DNA of 64,000 bases, from positions 21,812,558 through 21,876,557 of the forward strand of contig NC_030388.2 in assembly GCF_001625215.2 (NCBI RefSeq). Reading direction: 5' to 3'. The translations under genes were made by a program, and so were the position numbers. The DNA comes from Daucus carota subsp. sativus (lineage: Eukaryota > Streptophyta > Magnoliopsida > Apiales > Apiaceae). Shown here one piece after another: positions 10,304 through 24,400 of the stretch. The notes beneath the pieces are model-generated. The model did not search any database. It worked only from the letters and a program-made list of their open reading frames with translations, and had not been told where the DNA came from. Position 1 is the stretch's first letter; each line of letters opens with the position of its first letter.

Positions 10304-10881
10304 TCTTGGTGATTTTAGCCAAGTGGGGGAAAGTTTCTTTCAAGAATAAAGCTAATTTCCTATAATCACGGGAGAGCAAGAGCAACTCCAACTCGTTGGT
10401 AAAAAATAGTTGCATATTAAAAATAGGGGTGGCAATCGTTTTGTTTCGTATACTTTCGTTTCGTGTTTCGTGTACTCGAAGGTTAAACCCGTATCCGCCC
10501 GTTATTAATTTCGTGTACCTAATTTGAAACCCGTATCCGATCCGAATCGTTTCGTGTATACTTCGTGTACTTTTCGTGTATATTATATATAAAAATATTA
10601 ATATATTTTTTAATCAAAAAATGGATTTAATATATATATTTTCCTTTATAAATTTATTAAATGTGAATGATATATTTATACTTGTATACAATTCTCTATA
10701 AATTTGTTAATGTATCTACAATATATATCCACACATACATATAAATATATTCTTTGCTTCCACATGAAAGATAATTTGCAAATGAATTATCGGAAAGTTG
10801 TTCTACAGTGTGCAAACATGTGTATTTTTCATCATTTATGCATTTCCCAAATACAACAAAGGTATTATTAGTACAATGCTT
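10300..10881. repeat. TTTCGTGTA-rich repeat and 3' flank of CRN gene
   Basis: From 10431, AGGGGTGGCAATCG begins a stretch of degenerate TTTCGTGTA(C/T) and CCCGTATCCG motifs up to about 10585, a plant repeat class with GGGGTGGCAA ends. Downstream DNA is AT-rich and includes the likely 3' UTR of the minus-strand gene. Confidence 0.45.
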
Positions 10882-13800
10882 TCAGTCTTGGTCGCTGGCC
10901 GTCTTTTGCTTCTTCCACTTGTAAGCAGCTTCTAAAATCTTCATATTTGGGGCTTGTGTTTCTTCAGGGAAGATGTAGTCGATGTACTCCTCGTAACTGC
11001 AGTATTCAAGTAATCAACATTTTATGGTCAGCAATAAGCAACTTAAACTTAAGTATCACAACCTACAAGCCGAGCAGAAGCACCAACAATTCTTTAAAGT
11101 TTATTAAGGCAAAGGACTAAGGTAAAATAAAATATTATTTATAAATATGACTAATGCCCTCAAGCCCCGACCCCCATTATAAAATCTTTCAAGGAGGTTT
11201 CACCTGTTCTGTGTTCCTAATTATTATGTACGCAAACTGCAGCAACTAAAGATATATACTAAAAAACGTTACTTACCCAGCAGGACCATCATCGGTGTCG
11301 ATAAGCCTCCTCTTCTTGAGTTTTTTGGGCATCTTTGCACGCACCAAACTTACATCCCCAAGCTCGCCAATACTGCTCTCCAGGTTTAACCATTCTTCTA
11401 GTAACATGGCTCTTTCCTCTTTCAGGTCAGGAGCAGATGTCCTGAAGTAGTTGATAGCACTCTCAAAAACCTCTGATGCAACAAACAGAAAAAGTTAGCA
11501 TCTACTAGTTAAATAAAAGATTCTTTACAAATGATTATACTACAATAATAATAGAACAATGTCAAATATTATACTTCTGGCATTCTGGAGGCACTGAAGC
11601 TGCTGTGCACCAAGGGACTGCTTTGTTTCTTCTTCAGGCAATTCAGGATCCTGATCCTCTAACATAGCAGATGCCTCAAATTTTGCGAAGCTAATCCACA
11701 CCTTCAAGTGTTTTGTACGCTCAAGAAGTCTCTCATAAAGTCGTCTCGTTTTTTCAAATTCGCCCTCAGATATCTCAAAGTCAATGTATGCCTGTTTTTA
11801 TATGAAAAATGTTAAGATACAAATACCACAAAAAGAAAAACGAATGCTAAGATACAAAAGCTGAGGAGAAACAAATCTGTTGTATATTTGTAAAGATCAT
11901 AGACATATCCAGATCATGTTTGAGATTACTATTGTATCAGAAAAAAGTTTGCAAGAAACAATATATTATTCTGATCAAAGGACAAGAAAATTTAGATGAC
12001 TCAAAATTTATAGAAGATGCCTTCACAAGTCAAGTGTGATAAAGTAAACAACTAATCATACTTGTCATTTATAGATACTCCTCAAATAACTCTACATATG
12101 AAAACTAGCACATTTACAAGCATTTTCATGAAGAAAATGTAACCATGTAGGACAAACAAACCAAAATTCAAAATCAAATCCCCAAAAAGACATCTGATAT
12201 AAATCAATATTAAAATATCTAACAGGTAAATTCTGTTGTTAGTTACCTTCCATAACAATTCTGGCATATCCAGTGCAGGTTGAGCAATTGCCAGCTCAAA
12301 AATGGCTCTAGCTCTGTCTGTTTCACTTAAAGATCTTTCCAACTCCGCAAACTTACTCCAAGCATAGCAATTTTCTGGTGACCACTGCAAGTACTTTTCA
12401 TACAGCTTTCTGCATCGGTCTATTTTGCCGAGTTGAAGCTCAATTTCAATGTACTTCTTAAATATCTATTTTAAAGAAGCATGTGGTTAGACATTGAGCT
12501 TAACAATACAAAGAAAAATAATCAAATCAGCAATTAACCTCTATAATAATAATACCTTGTCCTTAGGGGCCATCCCAATAGCTTGTCCAAGTATCGACCG
12601 AGCACCTTTGAGATTTAATTGCCTTATCTCGAACTGGGCAGCCAGCAACCAGACTTTTGCAAAGGAAAACTGATTATGAGGAATCAACTTTATACACTCC
12701 CTGCTCAACACATAAGTAATTTAGAATACTTTTCTTTCCGACTAATGAACATGCTGATATGAAGTTAGGTGATTAATATCAAGAGCAGTAATGGAAAGCG
12801 CTGAATCAGAAAATTATTCCATTGATCAAAATTTCTCACTTTTAATTAAACAAAGATGAAAGTACAGTAATGATGACTCATAAAATTTCCCTTTTACACT
12901 ATTTTGTCACTAAAATGTTTAACTTTCTAATGTTCCTTAAAATCTCTCTCCTAACAGTCTTGAATATATGCAGTGCCTATTTTCCAGTGTACAGTTCGCG
13001 TCATGTTAAACAAGAATAACAATACGGATACAAATTCTTATCCCAAGAGGCCAAGAGGATCAGAACAAGTCACATAAGAGAGATATAGTTGGACAAGAGA
13101 TTAGTAAAATGTTGGCACTTGAAAAGATTGGGTGCTGATATAGATATATATGGAAATGGCCATTTACTTATCGAGGGGGAGGTAGCATAAATCCTTTGAC
13201 ACATATAACACATTTCAACATCAAGTTAGTCAACGATTACTAATTGTTTGGAAATAACAGATGATTATGAAGTACTGATATTTACAAGTGCCAACGACTA
13301 ATGGCTATTTAGCAAATAAATGAAAACATGCAGAAACAGAACAATGGATGTCACCAATGGTACAAGAAGCATTAATGAAAAACAAGGAGATTGAACTTCT
13401 ACCTTTATTTATGGAGTTCAACAAATTGATCATGTATAGAAAAAAGAAGTGAGATTTTACAGTAGCAAAAGTAACTTATAAGGGATCGTAGCTCAAAATA
13501 TCTATCACATAACCTAACAACCCCTTAAATAACACAGGAGATGCCAAACTTGTCTTCAGCTAGTTGAGCAAGCCAAAAATCTTACAAATCCCATAACCGG
13601 TCGCAGTATAGTCACTCTATGAAATTCTAGAAAGTATCTCTTCTTAAAACTAAAATCGAGATTGCTTAAAAGTCAAATTTGAGTCCAAGAATAATGTTGC
13701 AGACACGGGACCTAAGGGGTAATATATAGAAATAGGACCTCATTAAGGGGGGAAATTATCAGAAAACGGAAACAAGATTCTTAGAGCAATCCCTAGCTAC

Positions 13801-15658
13801 TTGGTTCCTAAGTTAAAATATAAGGAATTTGGAACAGGAACTTGCTCCAACAGCCTGTTAGTGACACCTTATAAGTTGTGGGCTCCCATACCTTCCTTAT
13901 TTTTAAGAGCTCATAGTCATCCCTCATTATTATTTTTGTAAATAAAGTATTCATTTCCCTCCAATTTTAATATTTTTTTCCTCTCCTTTTCATTTAACAT
14001 TATAATATTGGTGAGAAGGATATTTAAGGAGTGTTGTTGGAGGTGATAAACCTTGTAATGTCCTATATCAATAGGAGCCTGTTTGTTTATATTATTTATA
14101 AAGAATGCACTAGGAGAGACTCTTGGAGTTGCTGATTGAACCTATTTCAAGAAGGTTCCTTCCGGTAAGATACTGCTTTTTATCTATGAAACTATCTAGC
14201 ATAATTTTTATTTATATTTAAAAAAGAACCAACTTCTCAAGATATGAAAAGTTAGTTACTAGCTTTTAAATAACTAGACAAGATACATTTAAAAAAAAAT
14301 CTAACATAAGTTCATTAAACTGATATAGCTTATTGACACAGATATATTACCTATAAACATCTCTGGTTCGCTCCACGTCCTGTGCATCAAGTTCCTCATA
14401 CAAGGCATAATTAATCCTGAATGCAAGAAAAACCAATATTGATCAGTAAACTAAATCCACTATATTTATCACTAAACCATTATCAAAAGCATCATACTTA
14501 CCAAAGGTATATATACCGCTGCCAATAACGCTTCTCTTCAGCCGGAGGAATATTAGCAATGGCGCGTTCATAGACCTCCCTAATCCTGTCCTTGTTCCCA
14601 ACACTCTCCTCCAACCTAATATAATCAAACCAAGAATCATAATTCAACGGATTCTTCCTCACTTCATCCTCATACTGAAACCTCCTCTTCCCAACAATCG
14701 CATCCTCAATCCCTTCCCTATCACCATACTGCTTCTCAAATGCCACAAACTTCCTATACAAATCCTCCGCCCTTCCTTTGGGTATATGATCAAGCGCATA
14801 CTTATATATAAACCTTGCCCTCTCCGTCTCCTTACACCTCTCCTCAAACTCTGCAAAAGCAACAAACAAACTCTCCGCCTCCTCATCATCCGCCAACTTA
14901 TCAACCGCCCGCTCATAAACACTCCTCGCCTTCCCAATCTCCCCATTCTTCATCTCAAACTTAGCAAACCTAATCCACGCATTCACCTTCGGCCTACACT
15001 CTACAAACCTCTCGAAAATCCCCCTCGCTCTCCCTATCTCATTATACCTCAACTCAAACTTAATATAACTCAACCACGCCTGCGTATCCGGCTCCCAACT
15101 CATCCACCTCTCAAAAATCTGCCTCGCGCCTGCCACATTCCCCAACATCTCCTCCATATGAATATACTTATACCACAACTGATCAACTCTCGGCAACAAC
15201 GTAATCGCCCTATCCCAAACATTCCTAGCATGATTAATAAACTTATTCTTCATCTCCACATCAGCATACTTGAGCCACATTGTATGATCTCTATAATCGA
15301 CATCCAACGCTCGCTCCCAAACCGACCGCGCTCGGTTAAAATCCTTCTGAGACTCCTCCCACTTGGCATACTTGACCCACACGCTCTTATTCCACCGCAC
15401 TCGCCTAATCAAATCCTCGAATTCCTTGCGCTTTCGGAGACGATAATCGGAGAGCTCGGTTGAGTCTGTGATCTTCTGTTTGGGCGGTCGGATCTCCGCT
15501 TCTTGCCGCTCGCGAGCTTCTCGGAGGATTTGCTCGGCGGTGATTTGGATCGGCGCCGGAGTCTTGTTTTTGACTCTCGTTGGGCGCGGGAGCTTCACCT
15601 CCGTCTCTTTGCGCGTGAGGTAGCCGAGAGAAGGGTCCGAATCTTTCGCGGACGCCAT
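10882..15658 (-). CDS. Crooked-neck-like spliceosome protein (CRN/CLF1/SYF3), 704 aa
   Basis: Seven exons on the minus strand: 15658-14502, 14416-14351, 12700-12556, 12465-12247, 11791-11575, 11472-11277 and 10996-10882. They splice cleanly to 704 codons plus stop, the usual family length. The product is a chain of HAT (half-a-TPR) repeats with W..Y..FE and RAR.(I/V)(F/Y)ERA motifs, for example [19 protein letters not shown] and [19 protein letters not shown]. The tail is lysine-rich, typical of the family. Crooked-neck proteins (yeast Clf1/Syf3, human CRNKL1) are scaffolds of the Prp19/NTC complex in the nucleus, needed for spliceosome activation. Exon 1 alone encodes 386 residues. Intron 2 (1.65 kb) is the largest. 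The start is the first ATG, preceded by a telo-box. Confidence 0.95.
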
Positions 15659-15730
15659 TGATGGTGGTGATAATGCAGATTTGTGTGTATAATCTGTGTG
15701 TATAGACTGGAATTGAAGATAGAGAGAATA

Positions 15731-15743
15731 AGGGTTAGGGTTT
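15731..15743 (-). promoter_or_regulatory. Telo-box upstream of CRN gene
   Basis: On the minus strand AAACCCTAACCCT lies about 75 bases before the CRN start codon, where a leader or proximal promoter is expected. Function is inferred from motif and position. Confidence 0.5.
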
Positions 15744-15982
15744 GTAAATAAGAGTCGGGGGTTACTGTTTGTTCGTTTAGTCGTTTGTATTTATATTTTA
15801 TCCGTTCCTAAAACAAACTACAAAATAAATTTTTATTTTTCTTTAATTTTGAATTTTTAAAAAAAAAAACGAAAAATTGGTACTTCACTAACCTTCTCCC
15901 TCTTTTTTTTTTCTAAAATGCATTTTAACTATCATTAAATATAATATTCACTTCTCTTGCACTTCTCTCTCCAATTTTCTTT

Positions 15983-16235
15983 CTTTTTTTTTTTTAACGT
16001 AGGAACCCGCAGCTCACGCAATAGCCTGCATAATCACAAATTCTGAGTCGAACCTGTGACCAAGAGGATACATTCTGCTCCCTTCGGGAGTCGAACCTGT
16101 GACCAAGAGGATACATGTCGCGACAGGCTCTGATCCAGGAGGCATAATCACAAATTCTGCTCCCTTCGGGAGTCGAACCTGTGACCAAGAGGATACATGT
16201 CCTCTCTTTAACCAGCTGAACCAACCCTTGCGGGC
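15983..16235 (-). mobile_element. tRNA-derived SINE with triplicated B-box region
   Basis: Read on the minus strand it starts GGCCCGCAAGGGTTGGTTC, has A-box-like TGGTTCAGCTGGTTAAAG and B-box GGTTCGACTCCC, and ends in a poly(A)-like tail (the T-run at 15983-15996). CTCTCCA(A/G)TTTTCTTT flanks it on both sides (15967-15982 and 16236-16251), a 16-bp target duplication with one mismatch. The segment ATCCTCTTGGTCACAGGTTC is present three times, so the B-box block has been duplicated internally. Confidence 0.88.
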
Positions 16236-16251
16236 CTCTCCAGTTTTCTTT

Positions 16252-17271
16252 AAATAATAAAACATAATTAGGGAGCAAATATAAAGACTATGATTAAAGT
16301 TATCATTGTATTCATGATTTCGACATGTGTATACTCGTCACCTCTTATATAAATTATCATTCTTTAACAGTGAAAATTATAACATTTTTTAAATATATTC
16401 AATATTTTTATACCGAATAAGCGAAATAATTATTTATTCATTCATTTTACGTGTTCCACGAAAAAAATCTCAACATACTAAAATCTTGTTATAGTTTTGA
16501 CCGCTTAATATTCATTAAACGGTCAAAAATGATAATTTATACAAAATCTCAGCATATACATGGTGGAGACACAATTTCTATGATATGATTTTGTGTTTAT
16601 ATATATTTCTACTTTTACATATGAGAATAATAAATTCGTTGCTTAACAAATTTTAATTACTAAATTGTAATATTATTTATCTTTGCCCACTTACACGATA
16701 TACAATAATATTTTGAGCAATTTGTCGTTCTAAGAGTCCAATTTAATTCTTAAATGGCCACTGATTTGAAAATTATATAATTTTTTAATGAGAAATTCGG
16801 AATTTGTTATTTTGATCATTAGCTTTAAACACACAAGTTAAAATATAAAATTTAGAGTTAAGTAAAAAAAGGGATTTGATCGATTTCAGTTGTATGACAT
16901 TATTTTACTAAAGGACAAAATACACGTCACATGTAACGCTATATTTTAGTTAATTCTTAAATTTATTTCATATCATTTAATTTCTAACATGAATTCATGA
17001 TGGATCAAAATAGACAAAAATGAGTCAAAAAGATTCAAAATGTAATGTCAAAACATACCGGCTGATACATTATACAATTATCTAAAATTTTAGATAACAA
17101 AATACAATTACCCCGAACCAGATGAATGCGTCTTACAGTTACCTCCGAGAAAAATACTGCTAGATTGAGGTGTTACCAGAGCTGAAGCTTCTAACTGAGG
17201 CAAATTACACAGTTTTTAACATAGAGGAGAGATACAAGTGAGGGGCCATTCATGTAAAAACCATAAAAATT
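16252..17271. other. AT-rich spacer
   Basis: No ORF with homology, no clear transposon ends and no tandem array is visible in this kilobase. Confidence 0.4.
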
Positions 17272-17502
17272 AGGGATCGCAGTTTTACCCGACCCGATGG
17301 ATACCCGATCTGTTCCGACCCGATTGGGTCTACCCGAACCCGATTTTTTTGGATCTGGATCCGGATCTGGATCTTATTTTTAGACCCGAAAGAGTTTGGA
17401 TCTGGATCTGGATCTCAGGTATTCCGAACCGAGACCCGACCCGAAACCCGAAACCCGATTTAAACCCGATCCGAACCCGAAACCCGATAAAACCCGATAC
17501 AA

Positions 17503-17550
<48 letters not shown>

Positions 17551-18075
17551 GTATATTATGTGTTTAATGTAAAGTATACATATTGAAATATTATGAATTA
17601 TTAGGTATGAATATTAACATTTTACTTAATTTTATATGCCCAATATAGAATTATTATTCATTTCATCAATATTTTTCTCAGTTATTGTGCATTAAAAAAT
17701 CTAAATATAATAAAAATATAAAATATAAATGATAAGTTGAATGATTGTATACAATTAAGTTAACATGTTTCACGTGTTTATTGTATTAGACGAAACTTGT
17801 AAAACCCTTTTTTATGTTCCTAAATTTTAAAAAAATCAATCATCACATTTTTTTTATAGATATATATAATTTTTATTTTTATCTAATTTTATTTTTTAAA
17901 TACCCGAATTAGACCCGAACCCGAACCCGAACCGAAACCCGAAAAAACCCGACGGATCGGATCTGGATCTTCATTTTCCAGACCCGGACCCGAACCCGAA
18001 CCGACCCGAAATATAATGGATCGGATCTGGATCTTAAGAAACCCGATCCGACCCGACCCGTTGCCATCCCTAATA
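17272..18075. mobile_element. Non-coding element with TAGGGATNGCA ends, rich in ACCCGA / GGATCT
   Basis: The left end TTAGGGATCGCAGTTTTACC and the right end, in reverse complement TTAGGGATGGCAACGGGTCG, are inverted copies. Next to both ends lie dense degenerate ACCCGA and GGATCTGGATC repetitions that are mutually inverted. The middle is AT-rich with a (TA)n tract at about 17507-17547. It encodes nothing. Such elements are common in plant genomes; the superfamily is uncertain. Confidence 0.65.
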
Positions 18076-18427
18076 AAAATCAAGACCTAAAGCACACTGA
18101 AGGGAAATTAAACCCAGATACCAACATAATAAATACTGATGGTTATACAGTAGTTCTGATGAATAATAATCTAGTTAATGATTTCTCATCGAAACCTTAT
18201 TGGCATATGAATACTGCAACTACATGCAAGGCGGATAAAAAATGTAGGTATACATGGGGTGACTATCAACACGGGCATGAACAATGCTTCTAATTTCCTC
18301 AGTAATTTGAAAAAACTCCGGGCAAAAATGCTTCCCCCTTAAGTTAAGCTTTACTTTCTTTGCTTGCTGCTTAAAAAGTGTTCACAAGGACCAAGGTTCA
18401 AACTATAATCAGCACTGTCCCTTGATT

Positions 18428-21400
18428 TCAATCAGATATTCTCATCTCAACTTTAAGTACGTCCTTCACTACCTCGTATGTCACAAATGCAATTGCAATT
18501 GATGGGACCACCTACATAGAGATAATAGCATCAGCAAAGTTCGTTTCACAGCAAGCATGCTTTTAGAACAAGAAACTATAGCCTCCCGGTGTAAAGTTAT
18601 AAAAAGAAAGGAATTGTGAGGTATAACCATTTTAGGGGTGGGGTAACTAGAAAGTTTAGGAAATATTGTCCCACAAAAATTTTATACACTTCAAACTAAA
18701 ATATATATAGCCATTCTCTTTCTCGGTGCTAACTCTTGAAGGAATGCTAAATTTAAGCCAGTGGCATTTAAGATTACAAGCAAGAAGAACAGAATTTAAT
18801 AAGTAACAAATGTTTAAAGTATACACCTTGTCTACAGTAAATAGCATGGATATAAAATGATTAGATGTTTATTCAATCTAAATACTGACCTTCACGGAGT
18901 TGGGAACCAACCCTTTGTATAAAGCTCTAAACCCTTCGTGACGGACTGTTTTCCTAAACGCATCAACCATACCAGTATATTCAAGCCGAGCTTGGCTCTT
19001 CCCGTCACCGGTAACAACTGCAGATGCATCTTTCCAGCCCACCATCTGCATTCTTCTACGGATAACATCAAGAGGATAGGCAACCGTCTGGCCAACAGTT
19101 CCAGCTGCAGCACCACATGCAAGCTTTGTTGCAACACCCAACTCAGTGTCTTCAACCAATCCAAATGGTCTGGATTTGACCAACCAGTCTTTTAGTGATT
19201 CATACACAGCAAAGTTGAGTCCCACATAAGGTACCTACAAACACCAACACCAACATCTTCAGGCTTTTTAAAACAAACAAGTTCACTTGAAGTTTGGAAG
19301 TTCAAATAATAGTTTGTTAGAAAATAAATCTTTACAGCTTATCCAAAACTAAGGCAACTTCAGAACAATTTATCGCATGCCTTACATGTTCATGACAGAT
19401 TATGCCAAAAAGGATGGCCTCAATTTATCATTTAACTAAATGTAATGTGTAAAGACTAAAGTACTAACCATAAACTCATGATAAGTATAATGCTATAATC
19501 AATTGAGAAAACATTATACTATTCACTTAATTTAAACATGTAAACTATATATACTTGGCTCAAAAGGGCACAGTATACTGTCTATAATCAATTAAGAAAA
19601 CATATAGACTATTCACCAAATTTTGAGGTAATTTAATTTCCATCAAAGATCAAACTATCCTTGCTCTCTCACAATTATATACTGTATTAGACATGGAATA
19701 GAAATCATAGCTCAATATGTAAATTGCATACACATTCCCTTGGACTCCCAAGTTTATGCCCCTTTATTTCTCTGATTGTTAGACATACTATACTAAAATA
19801 CTGATGCAAACACTACTAAACTACCAAACAGGAAAGATATGCTGAGACAGTATTATGTTAATCAGCGGTGGAATACTTAGATGCAGGAGAATATTTATCT
19901 GCAGTGACTTCTTATTTATTAAACCCATGTTTAACACGAATATGAAAATGCTGACACAAGCAACTCTTCATAGAGGAGGAAACACATTATCTTAATAGGC
20001 AAAACACAAGAATTCTAAGCAGAGACATTAACACTGAAAGTATTTAAAGCATAAACTAAAGTGCACTGTCAGAAGTTCAAACAATCTAAATATAATAAGA
20101 CAACAAAAGATCCAGATCATTTAATACTTACAACTCCAATGACAGAGGGAAGCCATCCTTTGTACAATGCACGGGGTCCTTCTTCACGAAGAACTGTAGC
20201 AAGAGCATGAGCAATTCCTCTGTACTGGCTTGGAGAGCTCCCTGACTGCAAAAGCAAGCACAAGAGGTGAACTCCTTGCTCTAATTTAGAGCATACCTGA
20301 TTTGGCACAGACCATTGGCCAGCGCCGGCCTAAATTTAAATAATTATTTAAAATTTAGCAAACAACTGTAAAGTATACCTGGACTGTTAGCCGACCTCGT
20401 ACCAGGTCCATCGGGTAGGTCGCTGACATAGCAATTATTCCAGCACAAGCTCCCGCTCCAAGGCGTAGAACAGGAGTGAGTTCAGCATCCTCTGCAAGTT
20501 AACAGTTTGAAATACCATAACTACTGTATTAATAAATTGCTTGGTTCTAAAGACAGTCTTCCATGCTAGTTCACTTTAGAATTATTACCCAAATATATGC
20601 TCCTCAAGATATAGAATTTAGTATTGTAAACATTGTCTACAGATTTGTTTCAATAGATCTTAGTTCATCTTAGTTCAGCTAACACAAATATACATGCACT
20701 AGTTTTGAACTTTGTTCCTCGTAAATTTTTCTTAAATAAGTTTTTAATATTTAACAGCTATGTACTACTTTTCTTCATTCGGTTATTGTTTGTAGGGTCC
20801 TCAATGTGTAGGAAGCAACACTCCAGTTCCCGCTCTGCATACATATTTCTAGCTCCAACCCCTTCCATATTTCTTGGAAGATAATAGATACTTTTATTAA
20901 TCCTTGCTTCTACCTTGAGAAATGCAATTTTTTTCCCCACACTTTACTACCTTCTGTTTTACTGTAAAACTCATAAAGCTTCCATGCCTTGCTTTTTTAG
21001 TCAAAACTAAAACGTAAATATATGTGAAAATATTTTCTTAGAACTAATATTGCTTGATCAATAAAAATATGTAAGAAAATCCGAAAATAAATAAAATTTG
21101 ATGATGGACATAAAAGGGAGATCTTTCCCAAAGGGCTCTTAGCCTAGTGGTATCGACCTCATCCTCTTTGGTAGAACTAAAGATATTGCAAACAATGAAA
21201 ATAATAAACTAACCAAATATAAACACTTCAAATGTAATTTGTTGACCTCTAGGTATGCAGATGGAATGTAACTTTTATAGATAACTAGGAGGAAGGAAAA
21301 CAATGATCCTACCATTTCCAGTTTGTCGCCTATAGAGCCACAATATTCCCCTGTCAAAGTCAGAAACCTAAAAGTTAATATTTTTGACATATAGCCTACC

Positions 21401-24400
21401 CCTAAAATGCTCTCTACTAAAGGCTGCTACACATTATCATGCATTAGATTTCATAACTCTACTATAAGTAACTTAATACGAACATGAATAACCCGTTTAG
21501 ATATTAATTTACTTAGCACCTACGGATGATAGATTGTAACCAGTGCATGTACTTTGAATTTAATGTATTATTATAGGAAAGGCCCAAACACTTGATGATG
21601 AAGGAAATCTAATCTAATTTTACAAGGGTGCCTAAGAATTCCAGACTAGGTTGATCTGATGCACTATTACATTTTCTTTCTTTCATGTTCCAGTAATTTA
21701 TTATATTTCAGTAAAAAATGTTGATGCAAACTAAACCTACATGAAAAAATAAAAATTCACATTTATGTGCATGCTTGCACACACAAATTGACAATTCTCT
21801 CCAAAGATGATTGAAACACATAATTTTGACTCCATAGGCAGAATATGTGCTTATTTCGGGGTACTGAGCCCAACTGCTTGTAAAGAAATTTTCCAACTTG
21901 GATTCAAAATTTTCATTCAACACCCTATAATATTAAAATAATTGAAACATCCCAGCAAGTTATTTCTCCTCTATAGTCTATATAGCTGTATTATGTAGTA
22001 GCGTTCTCTTCTCTAAATGTAGCAAACAAACTATAACCAGTTTATTATCGTGGTGTAGTAAATCTATATGAGGAAAACTCTGCTTAACTGGCAAACAATT
22101 TCACATAAGAGGTGCCATCAGTAAGACCCTAAAAACTTTTTATATCTTATTTTACAAAAGAAAATATCAAATACAAATAATATAATGTAAATACGTGCAA
22201 ATTAACTTATTTGTTATGATTAAAAAAGGGATTTGATATCTTCTAGCTATCAAATTCATTAGCATGATATACAAAAACCATACTTGGAAGCTTCCTCGTA
22301 GCTATAGAACTTTACGGCTGAATTTGGTACAATGCGAGCACAATTAGTGCCATTGCCTTTGAACAATCCTCGAAAACCCTCAGTTCTCCATATATATTTC
22401 AAACCCTGGACAGTTCCATTGTATTTTATGCTATGTGGGTTTTGAACCTGCAGTAATACCAAATATATTAACTTAATTTTCATAAAGAAACAAATGGCAC
22501 CAGTGTAAATTCCAGTATGGTCACAAGTAGCATGAATAGGATGTATCAAGGCAACAAGCTTATTACGTAATTGTTTTAAACTGTCCTAGTAATATAAACT
22601 CAAAAAGACGTCACACGGTCACGCCCGCGATGATGAATCATGTGGTTTTTTTGAGAAACTGAGACTGAGACTTGTACTGACAGAAATGATGATAGTGGAA
22701 GGAAGCCGTGGAGGGTAGTTGTTGAATATTTTAACGTTCATGATAAAATTAACGAACAAAATTATAGAAGGCAAGGAGCATAAGAAAATAGTCTGGTGGG
22801 AGGTCATGGTTTTTTTGAGAACCTGAGACAGGAATGGTGATGGTGGAAGGACTCAGTGCAAAATAGCTGTTGACATACTTAACATTCGTGATAAAATCAA
22901 GAATCAAAACTATTGAAAAAAGAGGAGCATAATGGCGGGATGGAGTGATGACAGGTGAAGAAACCATAGTTGGCATTTGAAATGATAACATGATTGTTAC
23001 ATAGATGTAGTTATTATTGTCCCCTTGTTTTGTTAATGTGATTGTAACATAAAGAAACATAGGATGACTGCTGTCTACTAGATATGATTCTGACAAGAAA
23101 AGAGTTAAGCAAACATAAGTGAAACCACAATGGATTATATTAATTACAACTGGCTATAAAATGCACTTTTAATTTCCCATATTTTGGCGAAAATATTACA
23201 TATAATCTATATACAACATGTTTGTCCAGAACCTGGTTGATCTGTATAACTCGCTCAAATCATTCTGTCCTAGCTAATATGCGAGTTCAAAATCTGTTCG
23301 CTTACCTAAATGCATTGATACTATAATAATAACGGTTCATGGTTGATTGATGGTACAACGGGCGCAATGAAATTGGACAAAAGATTACATATTCATAAAA
23401 TAATCTGCTTTCTCGTTTAAAATCTCCCTATGGCACCACTATATTTTATTTATATTGGATTATCACCATGGCATGCTTTCTTCTGGTAGTAGTTGGGACA
23501 AAAGGTAATAAAACAAGGTAAGCAATCTTGAACATACTGAAAGAACCAATAGAATTACATGATTTATGACTAGAGACCCTGACTAATTTACTGTAGTATT
23601 GCTCACAATTTATAATCAACAACCTACTCAAATAAAGAAAATAGAAACAATCAATACAGAGTTGTATAGCCACTTAAACACCTGCTGACAAGTTATTAGC
23701 ATTATTCTCATGTCAGGGTAAAATCAATAACAAAAAAAGATTCTGATGCATTGGTATAACTAGAAGCAATTACTAATGCAGATTATTTAGGGTAAGTAAA
23801 TGAGTTCATTTCTCCTGGAACTAATTGTAACTTATGCTCGGGATGCAGTGATTACAAGGAAAGATCCATATTAAGATCATAGCTTCTCTACAAACAACTG
23901 GTCAAATAATTACCCTTGAATACACATAAGACTAAAGAACTCTTTTAAGAAATATTGAAGTTTCCATCCTAGTTTTGGAGACCATAGTACTGTGTAGCTT
24001 AGGTGCATTGTCAACCACTTATCAGTTTCTGCTTCATTTGGTAACCAGTAGCAAGGTAAAAAAAAGTGCAAAATTGACGTTTCCGTAGAACAGCTTACAA
24101 ACATGCATTTCCATATACATGACAAACATGAAAAAACTGTATACTCAAACATTGCATTCCATAGACGAGACAAACATAAAAAACTGTATACTACTTAGAT
24201 ACCAGACAGTTATGATTTGTGGAGCACATATCGTTTCGAAAAATTAGTTAAAAGCAGAGTGCAGGTTGAAATGACATCATAAACCAATAGTCCAGACAAT
24301 TACCTGGAGCAAAATTTTCAAGCGTTCTAGTGGAGCAACAGCAGTGCGAGACCTGCAATAGGAGGGGGGGGGGGGGGGGGATAACACCATTTAGCATATA

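Noticed and set aside
13788-14175. Possible MITE in CRN intron 2 (GAGCAATCCC ... GGAGTTGCT)
   Set aside because: The ends pair poorly and I could not define boundaries or a target duplication.
14786-15463. 225-codon open frame on + opposite CRN exon 1
   Set aside because: It is the antisense shadow of the HAT-repeat exon, whose codon use and homology are clear on the minus strand.
16014-16265. Two overlapping minus-strand ORFs resembling each other
   Set aside because: They are translations of the SINE and its internal duplications, not a protein gene.
21121-21175. tRNA-like GGGCTCTTAGCCTAGTGGTA in ADNT1 intron 3
   Set aside because: An A-box-like stretch only; no B box, cloverleaf, tail or target duplication could be found.
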